NCBI RefSeq assembly: GCF_009905735.1
Contig: NZ_JAAALE010000017.1
Coordinates: 1 to 62,657, forward strand
Reading direction: 5' to 3'
Length of the DNA stretch: 62,657 bases
From: Porphyrobacter sp. SLTP
GTDB taxonomy: Bacteria; Pseudomonadota; Alphaproteobacteria; Sphingomonadales; Sphingomonadaceae
Part shown: one piece after another, positions 17,276 to 25,631 of the stretch
How the letters are laid out: every line of letters begins with the position of its first letter
Position numbering within the stretch: the first letter of the stretch is position 1
Notes under the pieces: generated by a model
What the model was told of the DNA's origin: nothing
Database searches by the model: none
Seen by the model: only the letters and a program-made list of their open reading frames with translations
Made by a program: the position numbers and the translations under genes

Positions 17276-19399
17276 TCATTGGCCGGGCGCCTCGGGAAAG
17301 GTGCGGGCCTGATAAGCCTCAAGGCGCTCGGGGATCGGCGCGGCTCCGGCCGGGAGCGGGAGGCTGTGGAGCGATTGCCAAAAGCTGAGCGAAGCGTTGC
17401 GCCACCAGCGCGCTTCTGTGCGCTGGATCGCGAGATCGGTCGCAACGGCGGCGTGGCGTTCCGGGTCGATATGGGGGGCGAGCGCCGCCCAGCCCTGCGC
17501 CCTCGCCTCGGTTTCAAGCACGCCCTGATCGTAGGTGGTCACGAGTTCATCCCACAACGTCCGCCCGCTGGCCATGCGGTGGGTCCACGGCAGGTGGTGG
17601 AACCACAAGAGGTAGCGCGGATTGGCGGTGGCGGGGTCAGCCCACTGGTTGGCAACCGCAGGTGCATATTGGGCGAGCGCGTTCGAGCCGGTGGTTGTGC
17701 GGTCAAACCCGATGCCTTGGGCGTCCGCGCGGTGGTAGTAGCACGGGTTCCAGTCGGGCCGTTCCAGATCGCACACCCACGGCGCGGGGCCATAGTGGTG
17801 GCCGGTGCCCATCAGGTGCGCGAGGCCGAGCGGGCTGGTGTATTTCACCACGGTCTCGCGGCTGCCAAGCATCATCTGCACGATCGCCTCGCGCGGCGCC
17901 GCGGCGCGGGTGAAGGTCTGCGCGGTCCATTCGCGCGCGATCTGATCGCTGGTCAGCGCGGGGTTCCATGCGAGCCGTCCGAAGGCATACCAGTTGGCGG
18001 CATCGAAATGGGTGCCGGTCCAGTTACGATCCGATCCCGTATTGGCGACGCCCGCCATACCGACCGGGGCGACGATCTGGGCGACGGTCCCGCCCCGCCC
18101 GGTGTCCGCTGCCAGCACCTCTTTCCACAGCGGCGCGAGGTAGGCCATGCCGGTCGCCTGCCCGAGATATTCGCGGGTGATCTGCGCTTCCAGCATCACC
18201 TTGGTCTTGGGCATCGCGCCGAACAGGGGGTGGAACGGCTCACGCGGCTGGAAGTCGAGCGGGCCGTTCTTGATCTGGAGGATCACGTTGTCGGCGAACT
18301 GTCGGTCGAGCGGCGCGAATTCGGCATAGGCCTGCATCGTCCGGTCGGTGTCATCCTCCGCCTTGTAGACGAACGCCCGCCAGATCACCGTGCCGCGCGT
18401 CCCCAGCGCAGCGGCGAGCATATTGGCGCCGTCGGCATGGCTGCGGCCATAGTCCTGCGGGCCGGGCTGGCCTTCGGAGTTGGCCTTGACAAGGAACCCG
18501 CCGAAATCTGGGATGCTCGCGTAAATTTCGTCCGCCTTGGCCCGCCACCATGCCGCCACCGCCGCGTCGAGCGGGTCGGCGGTGGGCAGCCCGCCGATGT
18601 CCCTCGGCGCCGAAAACCGCGCCGACATGAACACTCGGATGCCATAGGGCCGCCACGTGTCCGCCAGCCGCTTGAGTTTGGCGATATAGCGCGGCTCCAG
18701 CATGAAGCCGCGGGCGTTGACGTTGTTCACCACCACCGCATTGATGCCCACGCTCGCATTGGCGCGGGCATAGTCGATCATCCGGGGATCGAGCTTTTCG
18801 GGCAGGTGCCACCAGTCAAAGATCGAACGCCCGGCATAGCCACGCTCAACGTGCCCATCGGGATTGTCCCAGTGGTTGAGCATCCTGAGCGGCATGGCGG
18901 GGGCGGAAAACGCCTCGACCCCAGCCACCGTGCCGGTCACTCCAATGTGGCGGATCAGCGCGAAGGCACCATAGAGCAGCCCAAGATCATCATGGGCGGT
19001 GATCAGGATGCGGCCCGAGCGTACGGCGCGGATCGAATAGCTTCCGGGCGGCGCCCCCGCCAGTCGCGGATCGCTCGGATAGCCGCCGGATTCGAGCCGG
19101 TCTGCGCGCGCGAGCACGAGCGCGGGATGGGGCGATGGTTCGAGCCCGGTCATGCGCTCACCCGCTTGGCCCAGTTCATCCAGCGCCAGTTTCACCGTCG
19201 GCGACATCTCTCCGAGCAGCTGGACGCCCCGCCCCAGGTAAGGCCGCGCCGCCTGCGCGTCGACGGCCGACAGTGGCGCATGGCGCAGCCACAGGTCATA
19301 GCCATCCTCGGCGTGCAACGGAGCCAGCGGGAACATCGCTGCCCCCACTGCCGCAATCAGCATCGCAAGCCGGTTGACAAGGCCCGTCCCTCTCATCAT
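17276..19399 (-). CDS. aguA: GH67 alpha-glucuronidase
   Basis: This enzyme removes 4-O-methyl-glucuronic acid from the ends of aldouronic acids released from glucuronoxylan. At 707 residues it is a full-length GH67. The general acid is the Glu in VKANSEGQPGPQDYG. The two base residues fit the Asp in NGPLDFQPREPFHP and the Glu in KVMLEAQITREYLG. A signal sequence (ending LAPLHA) suggests periplasmic location. The minus-strand frame stays open far upstream, but that extension would run through the divergent GH3 gene. The ATG codons at 19399 and 19396 follow the operator directly with no ribosome-binding site, so translation may be leaderless or start at the ATG at 19363. It is divergent from the GH3-GH3-GH10 operon. 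Confidence 0.9.
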   Translation of the reverse strand: MMRGTGLVNRLAMLIAAVGAAMFPLAPLHAEDGYDLWLRHAPLSAVDAQAARPYLGRGVQLLGEMSPTVKLALDELGQAGERMTGLEPSPHPALVLARADRLESGGYPSDPRLAGAPPGSYSIRAVRSGRILITAHDDLGLLYGAFALIRHIGVTGTVAGVEAFSAPAMPLRMLNHWDNPDGHVERGYAGRSIFDWWHLPEKLDPRMIDYARANASVGINAVVVNNVNARGFMLEPRYIAKLKRLADTWRPYGIRVFMSARFSAPRDIGGLPTADPLDAAVAAWWRAKADEIYASIPDFGGFLVKANSEGQPGPQDYGRSHADGANMLAAALGTRGTVIWRAFVYKAEDDTDRTMQAYAEFAPLDRQFADNVILQIKNGPLDFQPREPFHPLFGAMPKTKVMLEAQITREYLGQATGMAYLAPLWKEVLAADTGRGGTVAQIVAPVGMAGVANTGSDRNWTGTHFDAANWYAFGRLAWNPALTSDQIAREWTAQTFTRAAAPREAIVQMMLGSRETVVKYTSPLGLAHLMGTGHHYGPAPWVCDLERPDWNPCYYHRADAQGIGFDRTTTGSNALAQYAPAVANQWADPATANPRYLLWFHHLPWTHRMASGRTLWDELVTTYDQGVLETEARAQGWAALAPHIDPERHAAVATDLAIQRTEARWWRNASLSFWQSLHSLPLPAGAAPIPERLEAYQARTFPEAPGQ

Positions 19400-19412
19400 G
19401 GTAGCGCTACCA
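19399..19412. promoter_or_regulatory. XylR-type operator between GH67 and GH3
   Basis: TGGTAGCGCTACCA is a perfect 14-bp palindrome and the best copy of the motif in the window. It abuts the GH67 start codon (its outermost base is part of the ATG) and lies 80 bases before the GH3 start, so a bound repressor could block both divergent units. Confidence 0.88.
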
Positions 19413-19431
19413 CACAACGGCCGCCAGTCAA

Positions 19432-19445
19432 GCTGCCGTGGCAGC
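19432..19445. repeat. Short inverted repeat in the GH67/GH3 intergenic region
   Basis: GCTGCC-GT-GGCAGC is a perfect 6-bp inverted repeat with a 2-base spacer between the divergent genes. It could be a second regulator site or a small hairpin in the GH3 leader; only the symmetry is visible. Confidence 0.35.
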
Positions 19446-19492
19446 AAAAGTGCGCGGTCAGTCAAACCGTCGTGGCAGGAGAGGGACTTAGG

Positions 19493-21895
19493 ATGAGAGG
19501 GATCAAGCGGGCCGCGCTGGCGGCTGGCGTGTGTCTGGCAGCGTTCGGGATCATGGCCACACCGCCGACTTTGGCGCAGCCAGTGGCGGTCGAGCGGGCG
19601 ATGAAGGACGCGCCCTACTGGAACGCCAACCTGCCGACCGAGCAGCGCGTCGAAGACCTGCTGGCGCGCATGACGCTGGACGAAAAGGTCGCTCAGCTCC
19701 TCACCATCTGGGACAGCAAGGCCCAGATCCAGGGTGAAGGCGACGTATTCGATCCCGCCAAGGCCGCTGCAAAATTCCCCGATGGAATCGGCCAGATCGC
19801 CCGCCCTTCTGACCGCGCCGGACCATCCTCCCCGCGCAAGGTGCCGCGCCGCTCGATCGAAGCCAGCATCCAGTATGTGATCGATGCGCAAAAGTGGGCG
19901 ATGCAGAACACCCGGCTCGGCATCCCCGTCCTGTTTCACGAGGAATCGCTCCACGGCCTCGCCGCCAAGGATGCGACCGCCTTTCCGCAGGCCATTGGTC
20001 TTGCCAGCACCTGGGACCCCGCGTTGATCCGCGACATCAATGCCCTGATCGCTGACGAGACCCACGCGCGCGGCGTCCACTCGGTGCTCTCTCCCGTGGT
20101 GGATGTCGCGCGCGATCCGCGCTGGGGCCGGATCGAGGAGACCTTCGGCGAAGACCCGTTCCTCGTCGGCGAAATGGGCGTCGCCTCGGTCGAAGGGCTG
20201 ATGGGCACCGGCACCACGCGCAAGCTTGCGCCGGGCAAGGTGATGGCGACGCTCAAGCATATGACCGGCCACGGCCAGCCCGAAAGCGGCACCAATGTCG
20301 GCCCCGCCCAGATCAGCGAGCGGACCTTGCGCGAGATGTTCTTCCCGCCGTTCGAACAGGTGGTCAAACGCACCGCGATCGACGCGGTGATGGCGAGCTA
20401 TAACGAGATCGACGGGGTGCCGAGCCACGCCAACCGCTGGCTGCTGGATGACGTGTTGCGCGGCGAGTGGAAGTACAAGGGCGCGGTCGTCTCGGATTAC
20501 TACGCGATCGAGGACATGGCCCGCCTGCACCACATCGCGCCCGACAATGCGCGCGCGGGCGAGATCGCGCTGTTGGCCGGCGTCGATGTCGATCTGCCCG
20601 AAGGCGCAGGCTTCAAGGACCTCGCGCGCAGCGTGCGGGAAGGCCGCGTGCCGCAGTCGGCAATCGACAATGCGGTGCGCCGCCTGCTGACCACCAAGTT
20701 CAACGCCGGGCTGTTCGACAACCCTTGGCCCGATCTGGCCAAGGCGAAGACCTCGAACGGGCCGGACGCGGTGGCTTTGGCGCGGCGAGCGGCGGAAAAG
20801 TCGCTGGTGCTGCTCAAGAACAATGGCGCGCTTCCGCTGGCGCTGCCCGCGTCAGGCAAGAAGCCCACCATCGCGGTGATCGGCCCCAACGCCGATGTCG
20901 CGCGGCTGGGCGGCTATTACGGCGAACCGCGTGCGAGCGTCACGCCGCTCGCAGGCATCCGCGCGGCTGTGGGTGACAAGGCGCGGATCGTCCACGCGCT
21001 GGGGGTCGAGATCGTCAAGGGTGACAGCGACTGGTGGGACGATCCGGTCGAGCTCGCCGACCCGGCCGAGAACCGTCGCCGCATTGCCGAAGCGGTCGAG
21101 GTCGCCAAGAATGCCGACACCATCGTGCTGTTCATCGGCGACACCGAAAAGACCAGCCGCGAAGGCTGGGCCGCAGGACACTTGGGCGACCGCACCAGTC
21201 TGGATCTGGTGGGCGAACAGAACGCATTGTTCGCCGCGCTGAAGGCGCTGGGCAAGCCGGTGGTCGCCGTGCTCGTCAATGGCCGCCCGCCGAGCTACCC
21301 GACCATCGCGGCCGAAGCCGATGCGATCTTGGAAACCTGGTACGCGGGCGAGCAGCAGGGCACGGCGATTGCCGATGCGCTGCTGGGCAATATCAACCCC
21401 GGCGGCAAGATGCCCGTTTCGACCGCGCGCAACGCCGGGCAATTGCCGATGTTCTACAACCACAAGCCGAGCGCGCGGCGCGGGTATCTGTTCGACGAGG
21501 TGACGCCGCTCTACCCCTTCGGTTGGGGCCTCAGCTACACCACCTTCGCGCTGGGCGCGCCGCAGCTTTCGGCGAGCAGCATCAAGGCCGGTCAAAGCGT
21601 GACGGTGACGGTGCCGGTCACCAACACCGGCAAACGCGCGGGCGATGAAGTGGTGCAGGTGTACCTGCGCGACGATGTCAGCTCGGTCACGCGCCCGGTG
21701 AAGGAGCTGGTCGGCTTCCAGCGCGTCTCCCTCGCCCCCGGTGAGACCCGCAATGTGGCGATCACGGTTCAGCCGCGCGCCTTCATGCTGTGGAACACCG
21801 AGATGAAGCAGGTCGTCGAACCGGGCACCTTCACGCTGATGACCGGCGCCAACTCGGCGGAGGTGCAGAGCGTCACGCTGACGGTGACTGAGTGA
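19493..21895 (+). CDS. GH3 beta-xylosidase / beta-glucosidase (first of tandem pair)
   Basis: This is an exported GH3 enzyme, most likely a beta-xylosidase given its operon with a GH10 xylanase. The ATG at 19493 follows GGAGAGGGA and opens a signal peptide ending near TLAQP; the frame is open over 2 kb upstream, but that part lies over GH67 and is rejected. LARMTLDEKVAQ begins the catalytic barrel. KHMTGHGQPESG holds the conserved Lys-His. D335 in VVSDYYAIED is the nucleophile. The GH3 C-terminal domain and a fibronectin-III-like domain (from about residue 690, VTNTGKRAGDEVVQVY) complete the 800 residues. The following GH3 gene starts within its stop codon. Confidence 0.9.
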   Translation: MRGIKRAALAAGVCLAAFGIMATPPTLAQPVAVERAMKDAPYWNANLPTEQRVEDLLARMTLDEKVAQLLTIWDSKAQIQGEGDVFDPAKAAAKFPDGIGQIARPSDRAGPSSPRKVPRRSIEASIQYVIDAQKWAMQNTRLGIPVLFHEESLHGLAAKDATAFPQAIGLASTWDPALIRDINALIADETHARGVHSVLSPVVDVARDPRWGRIEETFGEDPFLVGEMGVASVEGLMGTGTTRKLAPGKVMATLKHMTGHGQPESGTNVGPAQISERTLREMFFPPFEQVVKRTAIDAVMASYNEIDGVPSHANRWLLDDVLRGEWKYKGAVVSDYYAIEDMARLHHIAPDNARAGEIALLAGVDVDLPEGAGFKDLARSVREGRVPQSAIDNAVRRLLTTKFNAGLFDNPWPDLAKAKTSNGPDAVALARRAAEKSLVLLKNNGALPLALPASGKKPTIAVIGPNADVARLGGYYGEPRASVTPLAGIRAAVGDKARIVHALGVEIVKGDSDWWDDPVELADPAENRRRIAEAVEVAKNADTIVLFIGDTEKTSREGWAAGHLGDRTSLDLVGEQNALFAALKALGKPVVAVLVNGRPPSYPTIAAEADAILETWYAGEQQGTAIADALLGNINPGGKMPVSTARNAGQLPMFYNHKPSARRGYLFDEVTPLYPFGWGLSYTTFALGAPQLSASSIKAGQSVTVTVPVTNTGKRAGDEVVQVYLRDDVSSVTRPVKELVGFQRVSLAPGETRNVAITVQPRAFMLWNTEMKQVVEPGTFTLMTGANSAEVQSVTLTVTE

Positions 21896-24276
21896 GCCAC
21901 ACCCGCCGTCATGCGCTGCGCCTCATGGCAGGCGGCAGCCTCGCCGTGCTGGCGCTGACGGCGGGACCGGCGGTGTGGGCGCAGGGCGGCCCGGTTTATA
22001 AGGACGCTGCGGCGCCCATCCCCCTGCGCGTCGCCGACCTGATGGCGCGGATGACGCTTGAGGAAAAGGTCGCGCAAATCCGCACGGCATGGGCGGCGAA
22101 AGCTGACATGATCGATGGCCTCGCGTTCGATCCCGCCAAGGCCAGCGCCGCCTTCCCCGACGGGATCGGCCACGTCACCCGTCCGAGCGACAAGCGCGGC
22201 GTCCCCGGCATCACCGGCGCGGCCGGCGGGACGGCGGCACGCTGGCGCACGCCGACCGAGACGGTTGCCTTCATCAATGCGCTGCAACGCTGGGCGGTGG
22301 AGGACACCCGCCTCGGCATCCCGGTGCTGCTCCACGAGGAATCGCTACACGGCTACATGGCGACCGACGCGACGATGTTCCCGCAAGCCATCGCGCTGGC
22401 GGGAAGCTTCGACACCAATCTGATGCGCCGCGTCCAGTCGGTGATCGCGCGCGAAACCCGCGCGCGCGGGGTGCCGCTGGTGCTCTCCCCGGTGGTCGAT
22501 ATCGTCCGCGATCCGCGCTGGGGACGGATTGAGGAGACGTGGGGTGAAGACCCCTACCTCGCCGCCGAAATGGCGGTCGCGGCCGTCGAAGGCCTGCAAG
22601 GGCCGGGCAAGTTCGAGCGGCTGGCGGACGGCAAGGTCTTCGCCACGCTCAAGCACATGACCGGCCACGGGCAGCCAGAAAGCGGCAACAATGTCGCCCC
22701 TGCGCAAATCGCCGAGCGGGAGCTGCGCGAAAACTTCTTTCCTCCGTTCCGCGAAGTGGTCCGGCGCTGTTCGGTCGGCGCGGTGATGCCGAGCTACAAT
22801 GAGATCGACGGGGTGCCCTCTCACGCCAATGCGTGGCTGCTGGGCACGGTGCTGCGCGGCGAGTGGGGCTTCGACGGGATCATCGCCAGCGATTACGGCG
22901 GGGTGCACGAGCTCGACACGCTCCACCACGTCGCGCGCGATCTTGAGGATGCGGCGCATCAGGCCCTGCGCGCCGGGGTGGACAGTGAATTGCCCGAAGG
23001 TCAGGCCTTCGCCACGCTGGTAGACGCCGTGCGCGCGGGCCGCGTTCCGCACGCGCTGGTCGATACGGCGTGCGCGCGGATGCTGGCGTTCAAGTTCCGC
23101 TGCGGGCTGTTCGAGAACCCCTATGGCGATGCCGCGCTGGCCGAGGCGCTGACCGGGAACGCCGAAGCCCGCGCGCTGGCGCTGGAGGCGGCGCGTAAAG
23201 GTGTGTGCTTGCTCACCAACAAGGGCGCGCTGCCATTGGACCGCAAGGCAATGGGACGGGTAGCGGTGATCGGGCCGAACCATGCAATCGCGCGGCTCGG
23301 CGGCTATTCGAGCGTGCCCAAGCAGACCATCAGCCTGATCGAAGGGCTGCGCATGATTGCGCCGGACGCTGACTTCGTCACCGCGCAGGGCGTGTTCATC
23401 ACCACCAGCGAGGATCGCTCAGCCGACGAAGTGACGCTGGCTGACCGCGCCGCCAACCTCAAACTCATCGCCGAGGCGGTGGACGTCGCCCGCACCGCCG
23501 ACACCATCATCCTCGCCATCGGTGACACCGAGCAGACCAGCCGCGAAGGCTTTGCGAAAAACCATCTCGGCGACCGCACCAGCATCGATATTCTCGGCGA
23601 ACAGAACGTGCTGGTCGATGCGCTTGCAGGTCTGGGCAAGCCGCTGATCGTTGCCGCTTACAATGGCCGTCCGCCCAGCTGGCCGAACGTGATCGCCAAG
23701 GCCGATGCCGTGCTGGAGTGCTGGTATCCGGGGCAGGAAGGCGGCCAGGCGGTCGCCGAAGCGCTGCTGGGCGAGATCAATCCGGGTGCGAAACTGCCAG
23801 TCAGCGTCGTCCGCAATGAAGGCCAGATCCCGCTGTTCTACAACCACAAGCCGAGCGCGCGGCGCGGGTATCTGTTTGACGACAAGGCCCCGCTGTTCGC
23901 CTTTGGCCACGGCCTCAGCTACACCAGCTTCGCCATCTCGGCCCCGCACACAGCCAAGCCCCGCTTCGCCCGCAACGAGGATGTCAGCGCCACGGTCACC
24001 GTGACCAACACCGGCGCCCGGGCAGGCGACGAGGTGGTGCAGCTCTACATCACCCGCTCCAGCCTCGCGGTCAGTCGCCCTGTGCTCGAACTGACGGGCT
24101 TCCAGCGTGTCACGCTCCAGCCGGGTGAGAGCCGCACGCTCAGCTTCACCATCCCCGCCCGCCAGCTGGCGGTGTGGGACGAGAATCTCACCGAGACCAA
24201 CCCGTCCGGCCCCTTGCGGCTGTGGGCGGGGAACAGCTCGGCCAACCTCACCCCGCTCGACGTGGAGATCATCTGA
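21892..24276 (+). CDS. GH3 beta-glycosidase (second of tandem pair), Tat-type signal
   Basis: This is a paralogue of the preceding GH3 with the same domain order: catalytic barrel, GH3 C-terminal domain, fibronectin-III-like end. The GTG start at 21892 overlaps the previous stop as GTGA. The N terminus carries a twin-arginine signal (TRRHALRLMAGGS), so this copy probably uses Tat export while its neighbour uses Sec. KHMTGHGQPESG is shared with the first copy. The nucleophile is D334 in IASDYGGVHEL. The two copies differ around the nucleophile (SDYGG versus SDYYA), which hints at different chain-length or sugar preference. It is followed after one base by GH10. Confidence 0.9.
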   Translation: MSHTRRHALRLMAGGSLAVLALTAGPAVWAQGGPVYKDAAAPIPLRVADLMARMTLEEKVAQIRTAWAAKADMIDGLAFDPAKASAAFPDGIGHVTRPSDKRGVPGITGAAGGTAARWRTPTETVAFINALQRWAVEDTRLGIPVLLHEESLHGYMATDATMFPQAIALAGSFDTNLMRRVQSVIARETRARGVPLVLSPVVDIVRDPRWGRIEETWGEDPYLAAEMAVAAVEGLQGPGKFERLADGKVFATLKHMTGHGQPESGNNVAPAQIAERELRENFFPPFREVVRRCSVGAVMPSYNEIDGVPSHANAWLLGTVLRGEWGFDGIIASDYGGVHELDTLHHVARDLEDAAHQALRAGVDSELPEGQAFATLVDAVRAGRVPHALVDTACARMLAFKFRCGLFENPYGDAALAEALTGNAEARALALEAARKGVCLLTNKGALPLDRKAMGRVAVIGPNHAIARLGGYSSVPKQTISLIEGLRMIAPDADFVTAQGVFITTSEDRSADEVTLADRAANLKLIAEAVDVARTADTIILAIGDTEQTSREGFAKNHLGDRTSIDILGEQNVLVDALAGLGKPLIVAAYNGRPPSWPNVIAKADAVLECWYPGQEGGQAVAEALLGEINPGAKLPVSVVRNEGQIPLFYNHKPSARRGYLFDDKAPLFAFGHGLSYTSFAISAPHTAKPRFARNEDVSATVTVTNTGARAGDEVVQLYITRSSLAVSRPVLELTGFQRVTLQPGESRTLSFTIPARQLAVWDENLTETNPSGPLRLWAGNSSANLTPLDVEII

Positions 24277-24277
24277 C

Positions 24278-25486
24278 ATGGATACGGATTTCACCCTCTC
24301 CCGCCGCGCGGCGCTCGCCGGGCTTGCCGCCTTGCCGCTGGTCGGCTGCGGCGGCGGATCGGCAGGAGCTGCGCCCGCGCCGGTCAGTGCGCCCGCGCCC
24401 ACGCCCCCCGCCACCGGCGTGCCGCAACCCGGCCTCAACGCGATCGCTGCGCAGCGCGGCCGCAAGTTCGGCAGCGCCATCGCTTCGACCCCCGGCACCA
24501 CCAACGCCGGTTCGATCCAGAACGCGGATTACACCGCGATCATCAAGGGCGAATGCGGCATCGTCGTGCCCGAAAACGAGATGAAGTGGCAGGCTGTCCG
24601 CCCCGCCCCGACCGTCTACGCCTTCGACCGCATGGACGAGATCGTCCGCTGGGCGCAGCAGAACGCCCACGCGGTTCGCGGCCACACCCTGCTGTGGCAC
24701 CGGCCGCAGTGGTTCCCGAACTGGCTCAACACGTATGATTATGGCGCCAACCCGGTGCGCGAGGCCGAACGGCTGCTGACTGAGCACATCCAGACGGTCA
24801 CCCGCCGCTACAAGGGCGTCATCTCCTCCTACGACGTGGTCAATGAAGCGATCGACCATGATCGGGGCGCCACCATCGAAACCAGCATGAGCCGCGCGAT
24901 GGGCAGCCCCGAAGCCGTGATCGACCTCGCCTTTCATACCGCGCGGGCCGAACTGCCGACCGCGCAGCTGGTCTATAATGACTACATGAGCTGGGAGCCG
25001 CAGCACCAGCGCCACTGCGCCGACGTGCTGCGCCTGCTCGAAGGATTCAGGAAGCGCGGCACCCCGGTCGATGCGCTCGGCATCCAGTCGCATATCGAGA
25101 TCTTCGCGATTGATCCGGCCACGGGCGTCGGCCCCTATGCCGAGCGTGAGTGGCGCAGGTTCCTCGATGAAGTGACCGCCATGGGATACCGCCTGCTGAT
25201 CACCGAGTTCGACGTGAAGGACAAGGCGCTCCCCGCCAATATTGCTCAGCGCGACGAGAAGGTCGCTGACTTCGCGCGGCGCTATTTCGATCTGATGTTC
25301 GATTATGATGCGAAGCTCGATGACGTGCTCGCCTGGGGCATGGTCGATAAGTTCAACTGGCTGCAAGGCTTTGAGCCCTCCAAGCGCGCCGATGGGCAGG
25401 AAGTGCGCGGCACGCCTTACGATTCCCAATATCGCGCCAAGCCACTGCGCACCGCACTGGCCAACGTGATGAGCGCTGCCGGCTGA
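24278..25486 (+). CDS. GH10 endo-beta-1,4-xylanase, Tat-type lipoprotein
   Basis: This enzyme cleaves the xylan backbone internally. It is a full GH10 barrel with acid/base E190 in DVVNEAID and nucleophile E310 in LITEFDVKD, 120 residues apart as usual. NEMKW, GHTLLWH and WGMVDKFNW are further family signatures. The N terminus combines twin arginines (LSRRAALAGLAAL) with a lipobox ending LVGC at C24, so the enzyme is probably Tat-exported and lipid-anchored. A Pro/Ala-rich linker follows. It is the third gene of the GH3-GH3-GH10 operon and is followed by a strong terminator. Confidence 0.93.
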   Translation: MDTDFTLSRRAALAGLAALPLVGCGGGSAGAAPAPVSAPAPTPPATGVPQPGLNAIAAQRGRKFGSAIASTPGTTNAGSIQNADYTAIIKGECGIVVPENEMKWQAVRPAPTVYAFDRMDEIVRWAQQNAHAVRGHTLLWHRPQWFPNWLNTYDYGANPVREAERLLTEHIQTVTRRYKGVISSYDVVNEAIDHDRGATIETSMSRAMGSPEAVIDLAFHTARAELPTAQLVYNDYMSWEPQHQRHCADVLRLLEGFRKRGTPVDALGIQSHIEIFAIDPATGVGPYAEREWRRFLDEVTAMGYRLLITEFDVKDKALPANIAQRDEKVADFARRYFDLMFDYDAKLDDVLAWGMVDKFNWLQGFEPSKRADGQEVRGTPYDSQYRAKPLRTALANVMSAAG

Positions 25487-25511
25487 TCTCCTCGCAGCAG
25501 CGCATTCCTGT

Positions 25512-25540
25512 GGCCCGGGCGCTGTCCCGGGCCTTTTTTT
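25512..25540 (+). terminator. Rho-independent terminator after GH10
   Basis: GGCCCGGG and CCCGGGCC form a perfect 8-bp stem with a 6-base loop, followed by seven T residues. Confidence 0.92.
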
Positions 25541-25569
25541 GCGCCGCGCTGCCCGCCGCCCCCACCAAC

Positions 25570-25608
25570 GGAAAAGGGCCCCCCGGCAGATGCCGGAGAG
25601 CCCTTTCC
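25570..25608 (-). terminator. Probable terminator of the TonB receptor gene
   Basis: An outer stem (GGAAAAGGGC with GCCCTTTCC, one bulged A) encloses an inner hairpin CCGGCA-GA-TGCCGG. On the minus strand the outer stem ends in four T residues. It lies 23 bases beyond the receptor stop and faces the GH10 terminator. Confidence 0.65.
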
Positions 25609-25631
25609 CTGGGGACTGATGTCGTAAGGGG

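Noticed and set aside
17273..19492. Plus-strand open frame extending the first tandem GH3 upstream by 740 codons
   Set aside because: It lies antisense to GH67 and has no GH3 or other recognisable motif; a signal peptide and ribosome-binding site mark the start at 19493.
19400..20533. Minus-strand open frame continuing upstream of GH67 for about 1.1 kb
   Set aside because: It runs antisense through the well-supported GH3 gene; high GC content keeps the frame open. GH67 similarity and a signal peptide begin at 19399.
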